Shown in pieces: positions 1-6,087 of a stretch of DNA of 8,462 bases (its first letter is position 1; every line of letters begins with the position of its first letter). The position numbers were made by a program, and so were the translations under genes. The notes below the pieces were generated by a model. The model had not been told where the DNA came from and did no database searches. It saw nothing but the letters and a program-made list of their open reading frames with translations. The stretch covers positions 1-8,462 of the forward strand of contig VGKZ01000047.1 in the NCBI GenBank assembly GCA_016866815.1, written 5' to 3'. The stretch is from Candidatus Peregrinibacteria bacterium. Its GTDB lineage: Bacteria > Patescibacteriota > Gracilibacteria > Peribacterales > Peribacteraceae.

Positions 1-1791
1 TCGTGCGTGGTGTAGAGTCAGCTGCAGGAACGAACGGTGTTCCGGAAGAGAGCGGTGATATGCACGAATGTGGATGCAGATGTATACGAAAACAAGTATC
101 TGCAGCGTGGAGATAATGACGGGTACAGTTTTGAATGCGTCCTGCACGATCCACTTGTCGTAATCAGTGAACGCAACAATGGAAACCAGGTTCAGCGTGA
201 AGAGCGCGGAGGCGCATAGGTAGAGAATGATACCGCGTCTTCCGGTGAAGAGGAGAGGCAATCCCAGACTCATAGCAGGGAAGAGGTAGCGTTCATGCAT
301 TTCTGCGTTGAAGAGGAAGAATCCATAGGCGATGACGGCGGCGGAAAGCATGAACATACCTGTGGTTCCGCCGGATGCGATGTCTCTGTGAATGGCGCCG
401 AAGTACGCATTGAGGGTGAGTGCGATGACGGAGACCCAAAGCAAAAGTCCGATGTTCCGGTAGGAGAGGAATCCCCACACGATGTCGCCGGAAGCCAGGC
501 CTGTGTCGCGTGTGTAGAGCATGACCCACAAGTTATATGCGTTGGAGCTCAGGCTCGAGTAGAAGCCGACGGAGTGTGCGTAGACATGGGAGACATCATC
601 AATCGCATCGCCGAGTGCGAAAGGCAGAAGAACGGGGATCGTGAAGATGGCTGCGCCAATGGCGACGAGCAGCCATTGCTTTGTGCGCGGCAGAAGCGCT
701 GCAGCCACGACAGGCAGTACAATGATCGCCTGCATCTTGAGGAGCATCGCTCCGGAGAAGGAAGCGCCGGCAGCTATCCAGCGGTTTCTGTACATACAGA
801 GGAAGGTCAGCAGGACGAAGAGCGAAAACAGTGCGTCTGTCTGGCCCCAGATGGAAGAATTGTGGATGATCGCAGGATGCAAGGCATAGAGCGCAGCGGC
901 GATCAATGCTCCACGCCTCTTTCCAACCGGAATCAGGAGAGCGTAGATGACGATGATGGTCAGCAGATCCGCCAGCATCGCCGGAAGTTTGATGACGATA
1001 TGATAGAGCGGATGATCAACGTCGTACTCTGGTGATACGAATGCTTTGTACACATGTCCGATGCTTCCGAAAACGAGCATGCTGAGCGGAGGATAGTTCG
1101 GCAGCATCACTTCAGGATCAACCTGCTTCGTGTACGCCGCTGCCGGGCCGAATGCGACGACGCTCTGCGCCCACTTGCGGTTCATATTGATGTCGCCTCC
1201 GAATCCGCCGTGCCACGCAAGACCCAGCCTGATGAGCAGTGCAGCCACAAGAATCATCGGCAGCCATGACGCTTCTTCGCTGCCGCCGAACAGTTTGATG
1301 ATTCTGCGTCCCGTCCAGGCCATGGCGCAGACGAGGAGCGCGAGTATCGCGATGAAGACGGGATCGCGCCATGACGCGCGCATCTGCATGCCGCCGGTCC
1401 CGCCGGTATCGCGGATACGGATGCGCATGGTATTTTCGTCACGGAGGTTCGTCAGGTGGATGCGGTGTCCCGGATGCATGTTGCAGACGCCATTCACACC
1501 GGCGACATCCTGTCCGTTCACCGTAAGCTGCTCGATACAGTCATCCGGACCGATGATGAAGTCCGACACATGCAGTGGGTTCAGCGAAAAGGAGATATCG
1601 ACCGTGAGGAAATCACTACGCTTGTCCACCGCGAAGGGAATGGTCGTCGTTTGTGGCTCATCACCTTCGTAGAAGTATGAAGCGCTGATATTCTGCATAC
1701 CTAGCGATGGCAGCAGCGCCAAGAGAACAATCGTAATGACGGATCCAGCGATCACCTCCAGGCCGGTGGTGCGGAGATCCGTATTCTTCAT
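1..1791 (-). CDS. Gpi18/COG5542-like GT-C mannosyltransferase with N-terminal ectodomain (partial, C-terminus beyond window)
   Basis: An open frame of 597 codons runs from ATG at 1791 to base 1 with no stop, so the gene continues past the left edge. The product is a polytopic membrane protein. Residues about 12-30 form a first membrane segment, about 35-140 a hydrophilic region rich in beta-like stretches (LTVNGQDV at 89-96), then many further helices from about 145. Motifs typical of bacterial Gpi18-like glycosyltransferases are visible: an acidic first-loop site GGDIN (198-202), NYPPL (232-236), IWGQTDALF (314-322) and AEMHERYLFP (496-505). Family knowledge suggests transfer of mannose or another hexose from a polyprenyl-phosphate donor at the outer face of the membrane. 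The start codon overlaps the stop of the upstream GT39 gene as ATGA, and no Shine-Dalgarno precedes it, so translation is probably coupled. Acceptor and sugar are unknown. Confidence 0.85.
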   Translation of the reverse strand, partial: MKNTDLRTTGLEVIAGSVITIVLLALLPSLGMQNISASYFYEGDEPQTTTIPFAVDKRSDFLTVDISFSLNPLHVSDFIIGPDDCIEQLTVNGQDVAGVNGVCNMHPGHRIHLTNLRDENTMRIRIRDTGGTGGMQMRASWRDPVFIAILALLVCAMAWTGRRIIKLFGGSEEASWLPMILVAALLIRLGLAWHGGFGGDINMNRKWAQSVVAFGPAAAYTKQVDPEVMLPNYPPLSMLVFGSIGHVYKAFVSPEYDVDHPLYHIVIKLPAMLADLLTIIVIYALLIPVGKRRGALIAAALYALHPAIIHNSSIWGQTDALFSLFVLLTFLCMYRNRWIAAGASFSGAMLLKMQAIIVLPVVAAALLPRTKQWLLVAIGAAIFTIPVLLPFALGDAIDDVSHVYAHSVGFYSSLSSNAYNLWVMLYTRDTGLASGDIVWGFLSYRNIGLLLWVSVIALTLNAYFGAIHRDIASGGTTGMFMLSAAVIAYGFFLFNAEMHERYLFPAMSLGLPLLFTGRRGIILYLCASALFTLNLVSIVAFTDYDKWIVQDAFKTVPVIISTLQILVFVYICIHIRAYHRSLPEHRSFLQLTLHHAR

Positions 1792-3428
1792 GACGCGACA
1801 GGGAATGCGACGGCATAATCGGTGAAATCCACGATGCGGTATTGGTCGGATTCGTAGAGATGGCGCTCTTCACGACTGTTCAGGACGTATGCGCCGTAGG
1901 TTTTCTCCGTGCAGCGGCTCAGACCGAACGTGTACCGTCCGAAGTGTGACACAAATTGAAATTGATTGCCGGGATTCGTCACTACGGCGGTGTTCACAAA
2001 CTCATGTGGAGGCAACTCTTCTGCAAAGAGCGCATAGATGTAGGGCATGTTTGCGCCTTCGGTCACGCAGATAGGCTTCTCGGTTGCTTCCGAAGCCGCG
2101 GCGATTGCATCAGGAAGTCCAACGAAGAAATCTTCCCGCGCTTTCCCGGAAAAATGGACGAAGTACGCCGGTGCGAATTGTGTGAAGAACAGAAAGAAGA
2201 CCGAGACGATTCCCGCCAGCGCAACCTTCGATGTTTTGGTCGCTGCGTACACACCGTATGCGGTGAAGAAGACGAGCGGAATGAAGATGATGTTGATGCG
2301 GTTGATATTCACTCGCTGGAACAACGATAGGACTATGCAACAGAGGATCCAGAGTAACGGAAAGAGAAGCGGATGTTTGCCGGCACTCTTCTTCACCGTT
2401 CCGATTGCACTGAATATACCGAGCAGCGCGAAGGGAAGTCCGATCGGATAGAGCGTTCCGTACGGAAGTATCCGGTTCCACCCGAGTCCGTCGTCCTGCC
2501 GCAGCAGCAGATCCCAGAGAATCGTCAGGTTCCTCCACAGGTCATACCACTGTCCGCCGTACACCGTCGACACCGTCTGAAATCTCGCCGGACCGGTCAT
2601 GCGGGGAATACTCAGGAATGGCAGCTCGATGGATGTTCCGTGAAATTGATTGATGAAAATATAGAGGAGCATCGGCATGCAGAGTGCCGTGACGATGCCG
2701 CCGCTGAGCATGAGTGTCGCGGAAGAAAACTTCCACCACCGGCGGAGTGCGAGACCGGAGAGAACCAAAAAGACCGGCACTATGACGTATGCTGTTCCGT
2801 ATGTGTACGTGCAGAGTGCGAAGAAAACCGCTGCAAGGGGGAGCAGTTTCTGTTTTTTCAGGGAAGCGGTCAGAAGCAGTACTGCAATGAGAAACAGTCC
2901 CGGAAAAACATTCGAATCCAGTCCCCACCGCGACACCATGATGTGCCAGGGGTTGATGGCGAGGAAAAACGCCGCGATCAGCGCGAATTTCCGGTCGATG
3001 CAGCGCAGTGCAAGGCCGTAGACTGCTACGATCGAAAGAATGCCGAGCACAAGATGCGGCATGCGCACGGTGATGACGTTCAGTCCTCCGATGAGCATGA
3101 ACGGCCATGCGAGGTAACCGCTGAGGGCGTACATTCCCGACCCCCACGAGACGAACATCATCGGGAACCGGAAGCCGTTTCTGTCTATGCCGTAGTGCAG
3201 CACCGACCAGGCGTCGTATCCCGTCGAAGCTTCATCCTGATTGAGGCCGGGAGGGAAGGAGCCGAACTCCCATGTCCGGATGGCAATGCCGATGGTGAGA
3301 ATCAGCAGCAGTACCCAGTGCCTCCGTATCCCGTTCTCGGCACGCTGCAATACTCCCTCGCGCAGCGGGACACTCTTTTTTTTCGTCACGCGTCCCGTGC
3401 GGGCGCGCCTGGATGGTACATTTGGCAC
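1788..3428 (-). CDS. GT39/PMT_2-type membrane glycosyltransferase
   Basis: The product is 546 aa from the chosen GTG start at 3428. A basic cytosolic N-terminus (1-37) precedes a first membrane helix (about 38-52) and the first external loop with PPGLNQDEAS (59-68), whose Asp65-Glu66 is the expected catalytic acidic pair of GT39-like enzymes. About ten further hydrophobic helices follow to roughly residue 420, then a soluble C-terminal domain of about 110 residues. The fold and loop motif indicate transfer of a sugar from a polyprenyl-phosphate donor on the extracytoplasmic side; acceptor unknown. The frame is open upstream to an ATG at 3506, but GTG 3428 is preferred because a -10-like TACGAT lies exactly 7 nt before it; GTG 3389 is another possibility. 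It heads a two-gene unit with the overlapping Gpi18-like gene and diverges from GT2. Confidence 0.85.
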   Translation of the reverse strand: MPNVPSRRARTGRVTKKKSVPLREGVLQRAENGIRRHWVLLLILTIGIAIRTWEFGSFPPGLNQDEASTGYDAWSVLHYGIDRNGFRFPMMFVSWGSGMYALSGYLAWPFMLIGGLNVITVRMPHLVLGILSIVAVYGLALRCIDRKFALIAAFFLAINPWHIMVSRWGLDSNVFPGLFLIAVLLLTASLKKQKLLPLAAVFFALCTYTYGTAYVIVPVFLVLSGLALRRWWKFSSATLMLSGGIVTALCMPMLLYIFINQFHGTSIELPFLSIPRMTGPARFQTVSTVYGGQWYDLWRNLTILWDLLLRQDDGLGWNRILPYGTLYPIGLPFALLGIFSAIGTVKKSAGKHPLLFPLLWILCCIVLSLFQRVNINRINIIFIPLVFFTAYGVYAATKTSKVALAGIVSVFFLFFTQFAPAYFVHFSGKAREDFFVGLPDAIAAASEATEKPICVTEGANMPYIYALFAEELPPHEFVNTAVVTNPGNQFQFVSHFGRYTFGLSRCTEKTYGAYVLNSREERHLYESDQYRIVDFTDYAVAFPVAS

Positions 3429-3435
3429 GGAGACT

Positions 3436-3464
3436 ATCGTATTGCAGGATGAAGCGTTCGTACA
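3436..3464 (-). promoter_or_regulatory. Putative leaderless promoter of the GT39 unit
   Basis: On the minus strand TACGAT (3441-3436) matches a -10 box in four of six positions. It is followed by 7 nt and then GTG 3428, so transcription would begin at or next to the start codon. A -35 box is poor: TGTACG (3464-3459), three of six matches at 17-nt spacing. The support comes mainly from the same layout recurring at the other genes here. Confidence 0.4.
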
Positions 3465-3477
3465 GTCTGCTATTCGG

Positions 3478-3506
3478 GTGACAAGTGCATCTCCCGTCAT
3501 TATCAT
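3478..3506 (+). promoter_or_regulatory. Putative leaderless promoter of the GT2 gene
   Basis: GTGACA (3478-3483, five of six matches to TTGACA) is followed after exactly 17 nt by TATCAT (3501-3506), and 7 nt later by ATG 3514. The geometry puts the transcription start at about the A of the start codon. This is the best -35/-10 pair in the window and lies back to back with the GT39 promoter. Confidence 0.6.
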
Positions 3507-3518
3507 GCCCGCAATGAT
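3502..3518. repeat. Short inverted repeat over the GT2 -10 box and start codon
   Basis: ATCAT (3502-3506) and ATGAT (3514-3518) form an inverted repeat around GCCCGCA. One arm is part of the -10 box and the other includes the start codon, so a protein bound here could block transcription. With 5-bp arms it may be chance. Confidence 0.25.
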
Positions 3519-4212
3519 GAGAATTTCGGTAGTTTTGCCGTGCTATAACGAAGAAGAGAACATTGCCATAGCGGTGAGAGAGACTCTTGCGTGGCTGGAT
3601 GCCGCCGGCATCGGCGGTGAAGTCATCGTCGTGAACGACGGCTCAAAGGACGGTTCGGCAGATGTGATCGGGAAGTTCTGCAAGGAGGATGCCCGTGTGC
3701 GCGTGGTCACCCATGAACAGAACAGGGGATACGGTGTCGCCGTGCGTTCGGGTTGCGACGCAGCAAAAGAAGAGAGTATCGCGTTTGTCGACAGCGACCG
3801 TCAGTTTCACCCTGCGGATCTCTCACTGCTGTTGCCTCATCTCGAAAAATTTCCAGTCGTGGTTGGCAGACGCCGCAAGCGTGCGGATCCTTTTATGCGC
3901 AACGTGTTCGGCAAAGTCCTCGGTTGTCTGATCTTCGTCGTGTTCGGTATCTGGATACGCGACGTCAACTGCGGCATGAAGGTGTTCCGGAAGTCGGTCT
4001 GGCCGAAGATCCGTCCCGAGCACGGAACGGAGAAATTCTTCAATGCGGAGCTCTTTCTGCGCATGCGAAGGGAAAAAATCATCTGGAGGCAAATTGATGT
4101 ACCGCATTACCCGCGCCTCGCGGGAAATCCCACAGGCGGAAGCATGCGTGTCATCGTGAATATGTTCCGCGAAATCTGGAACTTGAAGAAGGCCATGCAT
4201 GCGAATACGTAG
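3514..4212 (+). CDS. GT2 polyprenyl-phosphate sugar synthase (DPM1-like)
   Basis: The 232-aa cytosolic protein has the GT-A fold signature in order: VVLPCYNEEENI (6-17), VVNDGSKDGS (39-48), the metal-binding DSD in FVDSDRQFHP (91-100), GRRRKRADP (118-126), RDVNCGMKVFRK (149-160) and VPHYPRLAGNPTGG (196-209). Relatives transfer mannose or glucose from a nucleotide sugar to dolichyl or undecaprenyl phosphate on the inner membrane face. Only moderately hydrophobic residues occur around 132-148 and there is no C-terminal membrane hairpin, so it is probably soluble or peripheral. The frame stays open upstream to 3241, but that part is antisense to GT39 and has no GT2 similarity. ATG 3514 is chosen over 3505 and 3517 because of the promoter spacing and because the fold begins at MRISVVLP. 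It is the likely donor supplier for the three nearby GT-C enzymes. The sugar is not deducible. Confidence 0.9.
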   Translation: MMRISVVLPCYNEEENIAIAVRETLAWLDAAGIGGEVIVVNDGSKDGSADVIGKFCKEDARVRVVTHEQNRGYGVAVRSGCDAAKEESIAFVDSDRQFHPADLSLLLPHLEKFPVVVGRRRKRADPFMRNVFGKVLGCLIFVVFGIWIRDVNCGMKVFRKSVWPKIRPEHGTEKFFNAELFLRMRREKIIWRQIDVPHYPRLAGNPTGGSMRVIVNMFREIWNLKKAMHANT

Positions 4213-4236
4213 TGGACACTCATCAATCATCAACGA

Positions 4237-5850
4237 TCAGTTGCCTTCTCCTTCAATCGGAACCGCGTACATGCTTTCACGTTCGCAGTGCACGCACTTG
4301 AGTTCCCACAGCGGGAAGATCATGCGACGCTTGAATGCTTCGTCGGAAATGAGCTCGTAGTACGTGAAGGGGCGGTACACGTGGAATGCCGCGAAGATCA
4401 GTGCCCCGCAACCCAGGAGCATCCAGCTTTTGGCGATCTCAGAGAGTTTCACGATGCCGATTTGCTTCACTTCCATCATGACGTAGCCGAACAGGATGAA
4501 CGAGAAGATCAGCGGGATGAAGTAGTGGTACAGGTACATCACACGGTCGATTTGCGAGACGGCGAGCATGTACGCAAGCCAGAGACCGAACCACAGTGCG
4601 ATTTCTTTCCTGTACGTCATCTGCGATGCAGCGCTTGGAACAATCACAGAGGAGAGCAACATGGCGAATGCCGTGAGGAGTCCCATCAGCGCCAGTCCCC
4701 AGATCACGGGATTCACTTGCAGATAGATGTATCGATACGTGCCGCCGTCCGGAGTTTCCCATCGGTAGCTGATGGAGCGCGCACCGAAAGGCCAGAGGAA
4801 GAACGGCGAACCGTTCTCGTCGCTCTTGCAGAGGTTCAGTGTCGGCACGCCCGTCGCGTAGTGGTTGAGGAAATGCAGGTGATCGCGGAGCATCAGCGGG
4901 AAATTCGTTTTTCCGCTATCCAGCAGAGCCTTATGAGCATCGGAAGCCTGGTAGTACCCATTGTCCGGCAGTGACGGGATGATCTTTTTGCCAAGCGAGA
5001 AGTGGATTTGCCAGATTGCGCAGTAGACGATGATGAAGCCGGAGACGGAGAGAGTGAAGAATTGGGCGATTTTGGGCCAGTGGAGGGAGCAAGAATGATG
5101 GTGGATGAGCTGGAAACATTGTCGGAAGATATTCGTGATTCGTAATCCCTGCCCGTCCGGCAGGCGGGCGTGATTCGTGATTCGTTGAGTCTTCCGGAGC
5201 TGAAGAATCAGCACCGGGAACAGGAGTACCAGGATGAGTCCCAGCGCCTTCGTCGTCATGATGCAGGCAAATGTCACACCGAAGAGCAGCGAGAAGAATG
5301 GAAAGAGATTTCTGTGATTTCGATACTCGAGAATGAGGAAGTACAGCGCGATCTGTGCTGCACAGAAGAAGAGCAGCGTGCTGTCGAGCATCGCGGCGCG
5401 ACTGTGCGTGATGAGTGCATTATCAAAAATATACAGAAATGACAGCAGAAACGCCCATTGGGTTTTCCGCGTTGCCAAGAGGAATATCAAATAGATCAAC
5501 GGTGCCGTGAGCCAACCGAGGAGAACGGGGAAGAAGCGGTACCCCATGAAGGAAAATCCTGTCGAGAGGTCCTTTGCGTAGTCCGTCCCGATGAATTGGT
5601 CATCTTCCTCGTTGCTGTTCAAAATTTTCTCACCCGCGGCGATCAGGAGTTTCCCGAGTGGCGGGTGCGGCTCCATGAAGTACACGCCGTTCAAGTATTT
5701 CTGTGCCGACGCGATGTGGTAGTTCTCGTCCCAGTACAAGTACGGAGGATTCGTGTAGTTCCAGAAGTACGTGAAGAAGGAAAATGCCAGCACAACGATG
5801 CCGAAGAGGACTTCGGGACGCCGGAATGCGGAGAGTTTCATGCTGGTCAT
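4237..5850 (-). CDS. Protein O-mannosyltransferase (PMT, GT39) family protein
   Basis: The 537-aa product has the PMT hallmarks. After a first helix (15-30) come WDENYH (40-45) with the catalytic Asp41-Glu42 pair, then EPHPPLGK (60-67), and HSRAAMLDS (149-157). A large external loop (about 283-380) contains SPFFLWPFG and NPVIW, and YLYHYFIPLIF (439-449) starts the C-terminal four-helix domain. The MIR domain of fungal enzymes is absent, as in bacterial PMTs. Relatives transfer mannose from polyprenyl-P-mannose to Ser/Thr of secreted proteins at the outer membrane face. Start ATG 5850 is supported by TACACT 7 nt upstream; the frame extends to 6087, but that extra 79-residue part encodes repeat-derived DLADLA units. 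Residues 223-240 come from an in-frame palindromic insertion. The C-terminal tail has a CVHC pair (519-522). It converges on GT2. Confidence 0.9.
   Translation of the reverse strand: MTSMKLSAFRRPEVLFGIVVLAFSFFTYFWNYTNPPYLYWDENYHIASAQKYLNGVYFMEPHPPLGKLLIAAGEKILNSNEEDDQFIGTDYAKDLSTGFSFMGYRFFPVLLGWLTAPLIYLIFLLATRKTQWAFLLSFLYIFDNALITHSRAAMLDSTLLFFCAAQIALYFLILEYRNHRNLFPFFSLLFGVTFACIMTTKALGLILVLLFPVLILQLRKTQRITNHARLPDGQGLRITNIFRQCFQLIHHHSCSLHWPKIAQFFTLSVSGFIIVYCAIWQIHFSLGKKIIPSLPDNGYYQASDAHKALLDSGKTNFPLMLRDHLHFLNHYATGVPTLNLCKSDENGSPFFLWPFGARSISYRWETPDGGTYRYIYLQVNPVIWGLALMGLLTAFAMLLSSVIVPSAASQMTYRKEIALWFGLWLAYMLAVSQIDRVMYLYHYFIPLIFSFILFGYVMMEVKQIGIVKLSEIAKSWMLLGCGALIFAAFHVYRPFTYYELISDEAFKRRMIFPLWELKCVHCERESMYAVPIEGEGN
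5131..5185. repeat. Palindromic repeat insertion inside the PMT gene
   Basis: A 13-bp direct repeat ATTCGTGATTCGT (5131-5143 and 5173-5185), itself made of GATTCGT heptamers, flanks 29 nt that contain the hairpin CCTGCC-CGTCC-GGCAGG (5148-5164). The repeat offset is 42 bp, exactly 14 codons, so the frame is kept and the protein gains RITN-HARLPDGQGL-RITN (223-240) in a loop between two membrane helices. Confidence 0.7.
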
Positions 5851-5857
5851 AGCGCGG

Positions 5858-5886
5858 AGTGTAGCGGGGGAGTGGGTTATGGGCAA
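5858..5886 (-). promoter_or_regulatory. Putative leaderless promoter of the PMT gene
   Basis: On the minus strand TTGCCC (5886-5881, four of six matches) is followed by a 17-nt spacer, TACACT (5863-5858), 7 nt and ATG 5850. The core GCTACACT is identical to that upstream of purB. Confidence 0.55.
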
Positions 5887-5925
5887 TTTGGGTTTGTGTG
5901 TATTCTTGAGCATGGGAGACGGAAG

Positions 5926-5970
5926 GAGGTCTGCGAGGTCTGCGAGTTCTGCGAGGTCTGCGAGGTCTGC
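5926..5970 (+). repeat. Tandem 9-bp repeat, five units of GAGGTCTGC
   Basis: Units begin at 5926, 5935, 5944, 5953 and 5962. Four are identical and the third reads GAGTTCTGC. A decayed sixth unit AAGGATTAC follows. The array lies between the divergent PMT and ftsH promoters, about 40 bp upstream of the PMT -35 box. Confidence 0.85.
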
Positions 5971-6013
5971 AAGGATTACGACGTTGTAAGATGAGCCCGT
6001 CAACCGGCACTTC

Positions 6014-6040
6014 GCAAACCTCGCAGACGTTGCAAACCTC
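6014..6040 (-). repeat. Inverted copy of the 9-bp repeat, three units
   Basis: Read on the minus strand the units are GAGGTTTGC (6040-6032), AACGTCTGC (6031-6023) and GAGGTTTGC (6022-6014), close variants of the 5926-5970 unit in opposite orientation. Together the two arrays could pair across a 43-nt gap. The array ends 10 nt before the ftsH -35 box. Confidence 0.7.
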
Positions 6041-6049
6041 ATAATTTTC

Positions 6050-6078
6050 ATGACTCCTCTCCCTTTTCCCGCTACCAT
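6050..6078 (+). promoter_or_regulatory. Putative leaderless promoter of ftsH
   Basis: ATGACT (6050-6055, four of six matches to TTGACA), a 17-nt spacer and TACCAT (6073-6078) are followed by 9 nt and ATG 6088. GCTAC matches the PMT and purB promoters, and the upstream sequence has no Shine-Dalgarno. Confidence 0.55.
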
Positions 6079-6087
6079 ATCGCGCAC

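Noticed and set aside
295..1035. A 246-aa open frame on the plus strand
   Set aside because: It is antisense to the partial Gpi18-like gene, is very rich in charged residues with no domain, and the minus-strand frame encodes a coherent membrane protein with family motifs.
2373..3452. A 359-aa open frame on the plus strand
   Set aside because: It is antisense to the GT39 gene, has unusual composition and no recognisable motif.
3241..3513. N-terminal extension of the GT2 protein
   Set aside because: It lies antisense to GT39, has no GT2 homology, and the catalytic fold and promoter spacing place the start at 3514.
4213..4236. Bidirectional terminator between the converging GT2 and PMT genes
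   Set aside because: The 24-nt gap contains no stem-loop that I can see.
5144..5172. Intrinsic terminator
   Set aside because: The hairpin is inside the PMT coding sequence and has no T-tract on either side.
5926..6040. A CRISPR array
   Set aside because: Units are 7-9 bp and directly adjacent, without unique spacers of regular length, and no cas gene is present.
5851..6087. A 79-residue N-terminal extension of the PMT protein
   Set aside because: It translates the 9-bp repeat array and would run into the ftsH start; the promoter at 5858-5886 supports ATG 5850.
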